A stretch of DNA of 64,000 nucleotides from JAOBAU01 sp034667465 (GTDB lineage Bacteria > Acidobacteriota > Thermoanaerobaculia > Gp7-AA8): NCBI GenBank assembly GCA_034667465.1, contig JAXDJV010000030.1, forward strand, positions 186,001-250,000, given 5' to 3'. The notes under the pieces are model-generated. The model ran no database searches. It worked only from the letters and a program-made list of their open reading frames with translations, and had not been told where the DNA came from. This document shows, one piece after another, positions 8,599 to 17,151 of the stretch (position 1 is its first letter; every line of letters starts with the position of its first letter). The translations under genes and the position numbers were made by a program.

Positions 8599-9263
8599 TG
8601 CGAACGAGATATCTGTTCATTGCTGTTGCACTTTTCGCCGCCTGCCGCGGCGAGCAGCGCGCGCCGCAGGCGCCAAAAACGCAGACGACGGCGACGACCG
8701 CCTCGACTGCGACGACGCCTGTTCCGAAAGCGGTCGCCGCGCCGCCGCCCGCTCCGACGAAAATCTCGTCGTCGACGAAATGCGCGGGCGACGGCAGCTA
8801 CGCGAAAGCGGTCGACTGTTTCCGTATCGCGGGAAGGTTCCACTTCGTGCACGAAGAGCCGCTGATTCGTGCTGAGGGCGACGTCACCCGTCCCCGTCCC
8901 GGCATGGAGCGCGTGCAGTTCCGCGCCTCCGGCAACGAATGGATCGGCGAAGCGTCGGCGAGCGGCGTCTCATGGACGCGCGACGGGAAACACGATGCGA
9001 ATCCGCCGGCGTTCGTCGAGCGCATCTGGCAGCGCGTGACGCTGTACGTCGATCCACAAAAGAAGGAAGGCAAGGCGCTTCTCGCCGGCTCCGATCTCCT
9101 CGGCAAAGAGCCGTACAACATCTACCAGTTCACGAGCGGCGCGACCGGCGCCTCGAGCGTCGTCTGGGTGAGCGAGAACGACGGGCGGCTGATGCGCATC
9201 AAAACGACGCCGCTTCCGCAGCTCGCCGATTCGTCTCCCGAGTACACGCTCGACATTCAGTAA
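8598..9263 (+). CDS. Lipoprotein of unknown function
   Basis: A 221-residue protein with a clear lipoprotein signal (ALFAACRG, Cys at about 16), then a low-complexity Ala/Thr/Pro linker and a beta-rich domain from about residue 60. I do not recognise the domain; phrases such as EPLIRAEGDVTRPRPGMERVQFRASGNEWIGEAS resemble outer-membrane lipoprotein carriers only loosely. Its ATG shares bases with the TGA of the cyclase gene, so translation is coupled. It converges with the symporter-muramidase gene and overlaps its 3' end by 7 bases. Confidence 0.78.
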   Translation: MRTRYLFIAVALFAACRGEQRAPQAPKTQTTATTASTATTPVPKAVAAPPPAPTKISSSTKCAGDGSYAKAVDCFRIAGRFHFVHEEPLIRAEGDVTRPRPGMERVQFRASGNEWIGEASASGVSWTRDGKHDANPPAFVERIWQRVTLYVDPQKKEGKALLAGSDLLGKEPYNIYQFTSGATGASSVVWVSENDGRLMRIKTTPLPQLADSSPEYTLDIQ

Positions 9264-12200
9264 AGGAGATACTTCTTTCGTCGCTCGGCGAATGCCCCGA
9301 GCTCGTCGCTCCAGATGCCGACGATCTCCGCGACTGACTTTCCTGCGCGGATCGCGGCGATGGCGCGCTCGTCGCGCAGCAGCGGCTGCACTTTGTCGAG
9401 TGCGAAGTCGTTCGGGTAGAGCCGCTGCAGCGTGACCGCGATGGCGATGCCGGTCGTCACCGATTGCAGCGCTTTCCGATCGGTCAGCTCGATGCGCACG
9501 CCGCCGCATTCGCGATTCGCGAAGATGCTGGCGTTCGGCGTGAAGCGAATCGGCGCGAACGTCACGCCGGGCAGCGCCATCGCGTTGAGGTCGCGCGCGA
9601 GCGTTTCGCCGTCGATGTACGGAGCGCCGACGACTTCGAACGGCGTCGCCGTTCCGCGTCCGATCGACACCGCGCTTTCGAGAATGCCGACGCCAGGATA
9701 GAGCGCCGCTTCGGTAAGGCTGCGCATGTTCGGCGACGTGTTGATCCACGGCATCCCGGCTTCGTCCTGCCACTGGTCGCGCGACCATTTCGCGATCGGG
9801 ATGACGGTCAGCTCGACGTTGATGTGCCGCTCGTCGCGGAACATTTGCGCAAGCTCGCCGACGGTCATGCCGTGACGAATGGGGAGATCGTGGAATGCCG
9901 TGTCGCCTTCCGCTCCCTGGCGCATCGGACCTTCGATCGCCGTGCCGCCGATCGGGTTGACGCGATCGAGCACGATGAAGCGGAGCTTCGCATCGGCCGC
10001 CGCTTCCATCGCCCAGCCGAGCGTGGCGATGTAGGTGTAGAAGCGCGTGCCGATGTCCTGCACGTCGAAGACGAGCGCGTCGAGATTGGCGAGCTGCTCC
10101 GGCCGCGGTTTGCGCGTCGCGCCGTAGAGGCTGTAGACCGGCAGGCCGCTGATCGGATCGACGGAGTCGGGAACCTTCTCGTCGGCGACGCCGCGAATGC
10201 CGTGCTCGGGACTGAAGAGCGCGATGACGTTCACGCCCGGCGCGCCGCGCAACAGATCGGCGGTCGGATTGCCGATCCGATCGATGCCGCTCTGGTTCGT
10301 GATCAGGCCGATGCGCAGCCCGCGCAGCGGTGCGTAGTTCTGCGCCACGACGACGTCGATGCCGTTCTGCGCGTCGCCGACGACGACCCATTGCACGCGT
10401 CCGCGCGACGGCGCGTTCACGCCGGCCGCGCGAGCGGAAAGCGTTCCGAGCGTTCGCTGCAGCGCGGTCACCGAACCTTTGCCGTCGGGATGCACGCGGT
10501 TGGAGAGAAAGACGTAGAACGTTTTCGATTGCGGGTCGATCCAGAAGAAGCCGCCGGTCCAGCCCGTGTGACCGTACGACCCGAGCGGAAAGAGCTCGCC
10601 GCGCGGACGGCTGTAATGCGAGTCGAGATCGAATCCGCCGGTGCGCTTCACCGCGACCGCCGGCGGCGACTGGTCGCTCGTCATCATGTTGACGATCTCC
10701 GGCTTCAGCACGCCGCCACCGCCGGAGAGCAGCACGCGCGCGTACGTCGCGACGTCGTGCACGGTCGTGAAGAGTCCGGCATGTCCGGCGACGCCGCCCA
10801 TTCGTCGCGCGGTCGGATCGTGCACGGCGCCGCGAAGGATCGTGCAATCCGGCATCTTTTCGGTCGGCGCGATGCGCGGCAGCCACTCGACCGGCGGGAG
10901 GAACTGCGTGTCGTGCATGCCCCACGGCATGAACAGCTCGCGTTCGCAGAAGACATTGAGCGGCTGGCCGGAGAGACGCTCGACGATCTCGCCGAGGAGG
11001 ATGAAGTTGATGTCGGAGTAGCGAAAGATCGTGCCGGGACGGTTGCGCGGCGTCTCCGCGATCGCGCGGCGAATTCCTTCGGCGTGACCGCTCCATTCGA
11101 CGTCGAGATCGACGTCGGGACGCAATCCGGACGTGTGCGTCAGCAGCTGGCGGATCGTGATCGAGCGTTCGGCAAATTCGGGGATGTACTTTGAAACGGA
11201 ATCGTCGAGCGCCAGCTGATGGCGCTGAATCAGCAGCCAGATGGCGGGCGTCGTCGCCATCACTTTCGTCAGCGACGCGGCGTCGTAGATCGTGTCGATC
11301 GTCGTCGGCTCGACGTGCGGCGCGATCGAGCGATAACCGTACGCGCGTTCGTACACACGGCCATCGCGCTCGAGGTGATAGACGCCGCCGGGCGTTTTGT
11401 GATCCTCGTACGCGCGCGTGATTGCGCGATCGATGTCGCGATGCTCGAACGGCGGAGGAGGAGTCACGGTCACGCAGCCGGCGAACAGAAGCAGCGACAG
11501 CACGGCGGTGCGACGACTGAACGTTGCGATCACGAGTCCCGCGCTCATCGTGACGAGACTGCCGATGACCGTGAACCAGGGCCACGCGACGTGCGTGCCG
11601 AGATAGATCGTCAGCACCGTGGCGATGCCGATCGTCATGCCGCCGAGTGCGGCGGCCGGCCCTCCGCGGCGCAAACTGCCGAGCAGGAACACGCCGAGGA
11701 TCGGACCGTTGATCAGTGACGCAACGGAGAGCGCGGTGGCGAGCGCTGATTGCGTCGTCGACGTCAGTGCGAGCGCGACGACGATCTGCAGAATGCCGGC
11801 GACGATTGTCACGAGCCGCGAGACATTCAGGTAATGACGATCGCTGCGGCCGCGTGCGAGCGGCGTGTAGAGATCGGAGACGAACGCGGCGGCGATCGAG
11901 TTGAGCGACGACGACATCGCCGCCGCGAAGATCGCCGCGACGACGAGTCCGGAAAGACCGGTCGGCAGATGACGGGTGATGAAATCGGGGAAGACCTGGT
12001 CGGCCGCCGCGAACGGCGCGGCGGCGGCTCCCATCGCGTACGTCGGCAGTCTGTCGGGACGATAGAACGCGAAAAGCAGCACGCCGATGAAGAGGAATCC
12101 GATGAACTGCGCGAGGATCACGACGCCCGACGTTAGCAGCGCCAGCGCCGCGCGTTGCGGACGATCGGTGCACAGGTATCGCTGCACCAGATATTGATCG

Positions 12201-12973
12201 GTGCCATGCGTCGACATCGTCAGAAAACAGCCGCCGATCAATCCCGCCCAGAAGGTGAACGTCTTTGTCGCGTCAAATGCGAAATCGAAGAGACGGAACT
12301 TTCCGTGCGCTTCGCCAAGCGCCATCGCCGCGCTCCAGCCGCCGTCGATCGATTGCACGAGCACGATGCCGGCGGCGAGCGCGCCAGCGATGTAGATGCC
12401 GAGCTGCACGACTTCGATCCAGACCACCGCTTCCATCCCGCCGAAGAAGGTGAAGACGATCATCACGATGCCGATCACGATCACCGAGGTCGTTACGACC
12501 GACGCCGCGGAAACGCCGCTCACGCTCCCGTAAACCGCGGCGAGCACGAACGCGGTGAGCAGCAGGCGCACGCCGTCGGCGATCGTGCGCGCGGTGACGA
12601 AGAGCGACGCCGCGAGCGCGCGAACTTTCCCGCCGAAACGTCCCTGCAGCAGTTCGTAAACCGTGACGAGCTCGCCGCGAAAGTACGACGGGATGAAGAG
12701 AATCGAGATGACAACGCGTCCGGCGAGATAGCCGAAGACGAGTTGCAGAAACGTGAAGTTGCCGCCGCGCGCGTAAGCGATGCCGGGCACCGAGATGAAG
12801 GTGATCGTCGACGTTTCCGTCGCCACGATCGATGCGCCGATCGCCCACCACGGCATGCCGTGTCCGGCGAGAAAATAGCGGCTGGTGGTTTGCTGGCGGC
12901 GTCCGAACCACGCGCCGGCGCCGACGACGGCGACGAGATACGCGGCGATGATGATCAGATCGATCGTCGACAA
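9257..12973 (-). CDS. Triple fusion: SSS sodium symporter, serine hydrolase (beta-lactamase fold), NamZ-type exo-muramidase (DUF1343)
   Basis: One uninterrupted frame of 1238 residues. Residues 1-485 form a complete sodium:solute symporter with about 13 membrane helices. Around residue 490-500 follows a lipobox-like string, LLLFAGC, with Cys500. Residues about 505-840 are a class C beta-lactamase/transpeptidase-like domain with Ser567-x-x-Lys570 (SLTK), YSD and HTGWTGG motifs. Residues about 855-1238 are DUF1343 with NQSGIDR, FSPEHGIRG, DVQDIGTRFYTYI and LDRVNPIGG; in the NamZ family this domain removes terminal MurNAc from peptidoglycan fragments. The start is TTG with AAGGAG upstream that overlaps the NDH-2 stop. 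The sum suggests scavenging and uptake of wall sugars or muropeptides; that is inference. Confidence 0.88.
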   Translation of the reverse strand: MSTIDLIIIAAYLVAVVGAGAWFGRRQQTTSRYFLAGHGMPWWAIGASIVATETSTITFISVPGIAYARGGNFTFLQLVFGYLAGRVVISILFIPSYFRGELVTVYELLQGRFGGKVRALAASLFVTARTIADGVRLLLTAFVLAAVYGSVSGVSAASVVTTSVIVIGIVMIVFTFFGGMEAVVWIEVVQLGIYIAGALAAGIVLVQSIDGGWSAAMALGEAHGKFRLFDFAFDATKTFTFWAGLIGGCFLTMSTHGTDQYLVQRYLCTDRPQRAALALLTSGVVILAQFIGFLFIGVLLFAFYRPDRLPTYAMGAAAAPFAAADQVFPDFITRHLPTGLSGLVVAAIFAAAMSSSLNSIAAAFVSDLYTPLARGRSDRHYLNVSRLVTIVAGILQIVVALALTSTTQSALATALSVASLINGPILGVFLLGSLRRGGPAAALGGMTIGIATVLTIYLGTHVAWPWFTVIGSLVTMSAGLVIATFSRRTAVLSLLLFAGCVTVTPPPPFEHRDIDRAITRAYEDHKTPGGVYHLERDGRVYERAYGYRSIAPHVEPTTIDTIYDAASLTKVMATTPAIWLLIQRHQLALDDSVSKYIPEFAERSITIRQLLTHTSGLRPDVDLDVEWSGHAEGIRRAIAETPRNRPGTIFRYSDINFILLGEIVERLSGQPLNVFCERELFMPWGMHDTQFLPPVEWLPRIAPTEKMPDCTILRGAVHDPTARRMGGVAGHAGLFTTVHDVATYARVLLSGGGGVLKPEIVNMMTSDQSPPAVAVKRTGGFDLDSHYSRPRGELFPLGSYGHTGWTGGFFWIDPQSKTFYVFLSNRVHPDGKGSVTALQRTLGTLSARAAGVNAPSRGRVQWVVVGDAQNGIDVVVAQNYAPLRGLRIGLITNQSGIDRIGNPTADLLRGAPGVNVIALFSPEHGIRGVADEKVPDSVDPISGLPVYSLYGATRKPRPEQLANLDALVFDVQDIGTRFYTYIATLGWAMEAAADAKLRFIVLDRVNPIGGTAIEGPMRQGAEGDTAFHDLPIRHGMTVGELAQMFRDERHINVELTVIPIAKWSRDQWQDEAGMPWINTSPNMRSLTEAALYPGVGILESAVSIGRGTATPFEVVGAPYIDGETLARDLNAMALPGVTFAPIRFTPNASIFANRECGGVRIELTDRKALQSVTTGIAIAVTLQRLYPNDFALDKVQPLLRDERAIAAIRAGKSVAEIVGIWSDELGAFAERRKKYLLY

Positions 12974-12979
12974 ACGCGA

Positions 12980-14236
12980 TTACTCCTTCAGCAGCGGTTT
13001 GACGTCGCCGGTGATGAGCCGCGCGCCGCGCTGATACGTCACATACGCCCACGCCCACTGCGTCATCACGAGGAAGCGATTGCGAAAGCCGATCAGAAAG
13101 AAGATGTGGATGGCGAGCCACGCGAACCACGCGATGAATCCGCCGAGATGGATTTTGCCGAAGTCGGCGACGCCGGAGGCGCGACCGATGGTGGCGAGCG
13201 AACCTTTGTCGCGATAGCGGAACGGACGCAGCGGCTGACCGCCGACGGCGCGCTCAAGGTTCAGCGCGGTGTGCATCCCTTCCTGAATCGCGGCGGGAGC
13301 GACGCCGGGAACGAAAGTGCCGTCGGGTTGCACGACCGCCGCGAGATCGCCGAGCACGAAAACTTCCGGATGACCGGGAATCGTCAGCGCCGGCTCGACG
13401 ATCACGCGTCCCGCGCGATCGAGCGGGACACCAAGTGATCTCGCGAGCGGCGACGCCTGCACGCCCGCGCCCCACAACACCGTTCGCGCGTTGATGACGT
13501 CGCTGCCGATCGTCACCGCCTGATCGCTGATGTTCGTCACCTGCGCGTTGACCATCACTTCGACGCCTAGGCCGCGGAGTTGCTTCGCCGCGCTTTCGGA
13601 AAGGTCGGGCGGATAGACCGGCAGCACGCGGTCTTTTCCTTCGACGAGGATCACGCGTGCGCTCGACGGATTGATGCGCCGGAAGTCGCGCAGCATTGTT
13701 TTTCGCGCAATCTCCGAAAGCGCGCCGGCGAGCTCGACGCCGGTCGGTCCGGCGCCGATGACGACGAACGTCAGCCAAGCCTGCTGCTTCAGCGGATCGG
13801 TCTCGCGCTCCGCCGCTTCGAACGCCACGAGCACGCGACGGCGGATCTCGAGCGCGTCGTCGATCGTCTTCAATCCCGGCGCATCGCGTTCCCATTCGGT
13901 GTGGCCGAAGTACGAATGCGTCGCGCCGGTGGCGAGCACGAGGTAGTCGTACGCAAGCTCGCCGTCGCGCAGGATGACGAGCTTCCGTTCGACGTCGACC
14001 GCGGTTGCTTCGCCGAGGAGGACGGAAACGTTGCGCTGTTTGCGAACGATCGCGCGGATCGGCACGGCGATGTCGCTCGGGTTCAGCGCGGCGGTCGCCA
14101 CCTGATAGAGCAGCGGCTGAAAGAGGTGATAGTTGTGATGATCGAGGAGCGTGATTTGTATATCGTCGACGCCCCGCAGATGGCGCGTCGCGTAAAGCCC
14201 GGCGAAGCCGCCGCCGACGATGACGACATGTTTCAT
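12980..14236 (-). CDS. Type II NADH dehydrogenase (NDH-2) family FAD oxidoreductase
   Basis: A 418-residue flavoprotein. The FAD-binding GGGFAGL motif begins at residue 8, and a second nucleotide-binding motif, VVIGAGPTGVELAG, lies near residue 165 for NADH. VFVLGDLAAVV near residue 310 is the C-terminal FAD motif, and hydrophobic helices in the last 80 residues (GGFIAWFAWLAIHIFFLIGF) would hold the enzyme on the membrane. NDH-2 passes electrons from NADH to quinone without pumping protons. The ATG shares the ATGA overlap with the preceding serine hydrolase gene, and the stop lies inside the ribosome binding site of the symporter fusion. Confidence 0.92.
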   Translation of the reverse strand: MKHVVIVGGGFAGLYATRHLRGVDDIQITLLDHHNYHLFQPLLYQVATAALNPSDIAVPIRAIVRKQRNVSVLLGEATAVDVERKLVILRDGELAYDYLVLATGATHSYFGHTEWERDAPGLKTIDDALEIRRRVLVAFEAAERETDPLKQQAWLTFVVIGAGPTGVELAGALSEIARKTMLRDFRRINPSSARVILVEGKDRVLPVYPPDLSESAAKQLRGLGVEVMVNAQVTNISDQAVTIGSDVINARTVLWGAGVQASPLARSLGVPLDRAGRVIVEPALTIPGHPEVFVLGDLAAVVQPDGTFVPGVAPAAIQEGMHTALNLERAVGGQPLRPFRYRDKGSLATIGRASGVADFGKIHLGGFIAWFAWLAIHIFFLIGFRNRFLVMTQWAWAYVTYQRGARLITGDVKPLLKE

Positions 14237-15717
14237 GCGCCCACCTTCGGTTTCACGAACGTCTCGCCGAACATGATCAGCGATTTGATCGAGCCGTCGG
14301 TGCCGGTCGTGAACGGGATCAGTTCGTCGAGATCTTCTTCGTCGGACTTCGCTTCGAACGTGTCGTAGTGCCAGTGCGTCATCGGCAGGGTTGCGTGCCC
14401 CCACCTCAGGACGAGTGACCCCGACTCAAACGTGACAACGACCTTTCCGTAGCCGGCGTTTTCGTACGTTCCCGCGTAATCGGCGAGCTCGTGCGACGGC
14501 TTCGTGTTCGGCTTCCGCTCCGCTTCGCGCGCGGCGATGGCCGCTTTTCCTTTCGCGACCGACTTGTCATCGAGCTCGAGGTAATACGCGTTCCAGTCGC
14601 GTGTCGTCGTCGCGTTTGCGAGGAGATCGAGGATGGCGTTGCGCGCGGCGAGCGGCGCGTTGCCGCGGCCGATGTTCGCGAGCACGACGACGCCGGCATT
14701 CAGTTTCGGCAGCAGCGCGACCTGCGTGCGAAAGCCGTTCAGCGAACCGCTGTGTGCGACGAGCAGCGTGCCGCGGTAATCGGAAACCGTCCAGCCCATG
14801 CCGTAGGTGATGACGTTCGATTCCGGCTGGCTCGCCGTCGTCAGACTGAGCGCGACCTGCGGCGACTTCGTGTCGAGGAGCGCGGCGGCGTCGACGATCT
14901 GCTTCCCGTCGATCGCACCGTTCGCGAGATGAAAGCGCAGCCACTGCGACATATCGCGCGCTGACGTCTTCACCGTTCCGGCCGGCGCGATGTTCGCGTA
15001 GTCGTTGAACGGATGCGGCTTCGCCGCGTCGTGATCTCGGTCGTAGTCGTAGCCGAGCGCGTGATCCGACTTCGTCCATTCATCGAGCGTGATCCGGCTG
15101 TGCGTCATGCCGAGCGGCGTGAAGAGCCGCGTGCGAATGACCTCTTCCCACGGCATGCCGGCGGCCGACGCGACCACTTCGCCGGCCAGCGTGAACATGA
15201 TGTTCGAGTATTGATAAGCCGATCGGATCGGCTTGCTGGCCGGAATCGTTGCGAGCGCGCGCAGCACTTCTTCGCGCGAGTAACGGGCGTTGTCCCACAG
15301 CTCATCGCGCGTGGCGACGCCGGTGCGATGCGTGAGCAGATCGCGCAGCGTCACGAGCGAATCGGCGCACGGATCGCTGAGATGAAACCAGGTGACGTGT
15401 TTGCGCACCGGATCGTCCCACGCCAGTTTCTTTTCGCCGACGAGAAGCGCGGCGGCCGTGGAGGTGAACGCTTTGGTCGTCGACCCGAGCTCGAAGAGGG
15501 TGTCGGCCGTGATCGGTTCCGGCTTGCCGATTTCTTTCACGCCGAAGCCTTTGACGTAAACGACGCGATCGTCGCGGACGATGGCGATCGCCAGTCCCGG
15601 CACGCGCCAGCGCTGCATCGTGGTGGCGGCGATGCGATCGACGGCGGCGGGGTCGAGCGACTGGGAGAAGAGAAGCGAGGGGATGAGAAGAAGGCCGAGC
15701 GCGAATAGCTTCCGCAT
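14233..15717 (-). CDS. Secreted serine hydrolase (class C beta-lactamase family)
   Basis: A 494-residue protein with a signal peptide (MRKLFALGLLLIPSLLFSQS) and a penicillin-binding/beta-lactamase fold. The nucleophile motif is STTK near residue 82, the second motif is YSN (YQYSNIMF), and the third is HSGSLNG. A C-terminal lipocalin-like beta domain (DYAGTYENAGYGKVVVTFE, about 410-490) is common in this esterase/D-aminopeptidase group. The substrate may be a peptide or ester rather than an antibiotic. Other possible starts lie 9 and 12 bases upstream (Met-Met-Ala-Arg-Met). It overlaps the NDH-2 gene (ATGA) and sits 43 bases after the proline-rich protein gene. Confidence 0.9.
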   Translation of the reverse strand: MRKLFALGLLLIPSLLFSQSLDPAAVDRIAATTMQRWRVPGLAIAIVRDDRVVYVKGFGVKEIGKPEPITADTLFELGSTTKAFTSTAAALLVGEKKLAWDDPVRKHVTWFHLSDPCADSLVTLRDLLTHRTGVATRDELWDNARYSREEVLRALATIPASKPIRSAYQYSNIMFTLAGEVVASAAGMPWEEVIRTRLFTPLGMTHSRITLDEWTKSDHALGYDYDRDHDAAKPHPFNDYANIAPAGTVKTSARDMSQWLRFHLANGAIDGKQIVDAAALLDTKSPQVALSLTTASQPESNVITYGMGWTVSDYRGTLLVAHSGSLNGFRTQVALLPKLNAGVVVLANIGRGNAPLAARNAILDLLANATTTRDWNAYYLELDDKSVAKGKAAIAAREAERKPNTKPSHELADYAGTYENAGYGKVVVTFESGSLVLRWGHATLPMTHWHYDTFEAKSDEEDLDELIPFTTGTDGSIKSLIMFGETFVKPKVGA

Positions 15718-15741
15718 GCGCGCCATCATCTCAGAGTGTGG

Positions 15742-15762
15742 AGGCGGGCGCTCCGCCCGCCT
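15742..15762. terminator. GC-rich hairpin at a stop codon
   Basis: Nine-base arms AGGCGGGCG and CGCCCGCCT flank the loop CTC and run into the TAG of the proline-rich protein gene. There is no U-tract on the minus strand, so it could weaken or process the transcript rather than end it. A hairpin of the same design with the same CTC loop lies at 39723-39741. Confidence 0.5.
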
Positions 15763-16681
15763 ACCTGCAGCCGTCCGCGACGCGTGCAACGCGCCGCTCG
15801 CCTGTGAAGGGATCGTCGTAGTACACGGCGACCTGCATCGTTCCGCGCAACTGCAGTGCAACTGCGCTCGCGCTGATCGCGAACGTGCAGCGCTCGCCCG
15901 CGTTCAATACACGCAGACATTTCGCAGCGTTGACCTCGTATCCGGCCAGCGTTTGTCCGCGCGCGCCGATCGGCGTCACGGCCACCACGCGAAGCGGCGT
16001 CTCGTCGGGATTCGTGATCGTGACCTTTTGCCGGCCGGGCGACGTGAAGTGCAGCTGAGGCGGATCGAAGCAAAGCGCGCGTTGTGGCGGCGGGGGAGGC
16101 GGCGGGGGCGGGGGAGGCGGCGGGGGCGGGGGAGGCGGCGTGACGACGTCCGGACGAATGCTTCCGTGCAGCGCGACCGTCGTCCGCTGGTCGCCGGCGG
16201 CGAGGTCCAGGATTCCATCGAAGCGGCCCGGTTTCGCTGGCGCGAAGACGAGCGCGATCGTGCATTGTTCGCCGGGCGCGAGCTCATCGTCGCAGCCGCT
16301 CGCGGCGAGGAATGGTCCGGTAACGGCGGCGCTCACGTGCGCGAGCGATTGCCCGCCGTCGTTGCGGATCGTCGCCAGTTTCGGGGGGAGTGTGCCGGCG
16401 AGCGGAGTGTCGCCGAAGTCCATCCGCAACGGCGTGACCACAGCGTGCGCGGGGAGAGGTGGAGGCGGCGGTGCGGGTGGATGCGGCGTCGCCGGCGGCG
16501 TCGGGACGGCGATCGGTACGTAGATGATCCGCGCCGGCGGAATAACCGCGGCACGCGGCAACGGCTTCTCACGCTGAACGGCCATCGCGACGAGCACGCC
16601 GATGAGAAGGGGAATCAGCCACTTTGCGCGCCGTCTTCTGCGCGGCTCGTCGTCGTCGATGTAGATGTCGATCGTCGTCAC
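15761..16681 (-). CDS. Membrane-anchored, proline-rich protein with two Ig-like (ASH/HYDIN-type) domains
   Basis: The 306-residue protein has a short acidic/basic N-terminus, one membrane helix (WLIPLLIGVLVAMAV, about 21-36), a Pro-rich linker, an Ig-like domain (about 80-175, MDFGDTPLAGTLPPKLATIRNDGG), then 18 consecutive prolines, and a second Ig-like domain (LHFTSPGRQKVTITNPDETPLRVV). The LxFgxxxxG and ItNxG patterns are those of HYDIN/ASPM-type domains of cell-surface proteins. It is the second gene of a probable operon, 3 bases after the gene for a small membrane protein. No enzymatic motif is visible. Confidence 0.78.
   Translation of the reverse strand: MTTIDIYIDDDEPRRRRRAKWLIPLLIGVLVAMAVQREKPLPRAAVIPPARIIYVPIAVPTPPATPHPPAPPPPPLPAHAVVTPLRMDFGDTPLAGTLPPKLATIRNDGGQSLAHVSAAVTGPFLAASGCDDELAPGEQCTIALVFAPAKPGRFDGILDLAAGDQRTTVALHGSIRPDVVTPPPPPPPPPPPPPPPPPPQRALCFDPPQLHFTSPGRQKVTITNPDETPLRVVAVTPIGARGQTLAGYEVNAAKCLRVLNAGERCTFAISASAVALQLRGTMQVAVYYDDPFTGERRVARVADGCR
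16085..16138 (-). repeat. 18-bp tandem repeat coding for 18 prolines
   Basis: Three copies, the last one imperfect, of an 18-base unit (CCGCCTCCCCCGCCCCCG on the coding strand) encode a run of 18 Pro within the Ig-like protein. The opposite (+) strand has many runs of 4-5 G, enough for G-quadruplex formation. Copy number could vary by slippage without breaking the frame, since one unit is six codons. Confidence 0.85.
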
Positions 16682-16684
16682 GAC

Positions 16685-17092
16685 TCATCTCACGCGATGC
16701 AGCTCCTGCAGCTTTCCGCCGTCGATGCTGGCGTGGATCGCCGGCCCGCTCGCGTCGGCGCCGCCTTTGCCGAGGATCGAGCGCGCGCGATCGGCTCCCG
16801 CGAAGACGATCAGCCACGTCAGGCAGTAGTCGACGTCTGGATCGCGCTTGTCGATTTGCAGGACGTCGAGAATGCGGAGGTGTGCGCGATCGACGACGAG
16901 CAGCGCGATCGCCGCGGCGATGGCCAGCAGGATGAATCGTCGCTGCTGCCGTTTGCGTAAGCGCATGGCGCGCTCGGGATTGATGCGCCTCAGACGAAGG
17001 GAGTTCATGACGTAGCTCACCACGGCCAGAATCCTCTCGGTTGCGAACGCTGCTACGGCGACGACCGCGACGAACTTCGCAGTTGCATCCAT
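16685..17092 (-). CDS. Small membrane protein of unknown function
   Basis: A 135-residue protein with three hydrophobic segments: AKFVAVVAVAAFATERILAVVSYVM, RFILLAIAAAIALLVV and CLTWLIVFAGA. A very basic stretch (RLRRINPERAMRLRKRQQRRF) separates the first two. I chose the ATG at 17092 because AGAGGG lies eight bases upstream; ATGs at 17116 and 17110 are alternatives. It is first in a minus-strand run with the proline-rich protein, serine hydrolase, NDH-2 and symporter fusion. No family recognised. Confidence 0.6.
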   Translation of the reverse strand: MDATAKFVAVVAVAAFATERILAVVSYVMNSLRLRRINPERAMRLRKRQQRRFILLAIAAAIALLVVDRAHLRILDVLQIDKRDPDVDYCLTWLIVFAGADRARSILGKGGADASGPAIHASIDGGKLQELHRVR

Positions 17093-17151
17093 ATTGCTGG
17101 CCCTCTTCATTGACATAGTGCGGATTCCCGGGACGCCGTTACACTGCGCGC

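Noticed and set aside
11218..11545. Frameshift or missing stop as the cause of the symporter-hydrolase fusion
   Set aside because: The frame is clean through the joint and the joint does not look error-prone; kept as a possible refutation rather than a claim.
8970..12173. A 1067-codon minus-strand frame inside the symporter fusion
   Set aside because: The sequence is almost all Arg, Ala, Asp and Ser and has no motif; the fusion frame beside it has complete domains.
17110..17145. TTGACA at 17110 as the -35 of the LOG gene promoter
   Set aside because: The distance to TACACT is 24 bases, too long for a sigma-70 spacer; the -10-like box alone is more persuasive.
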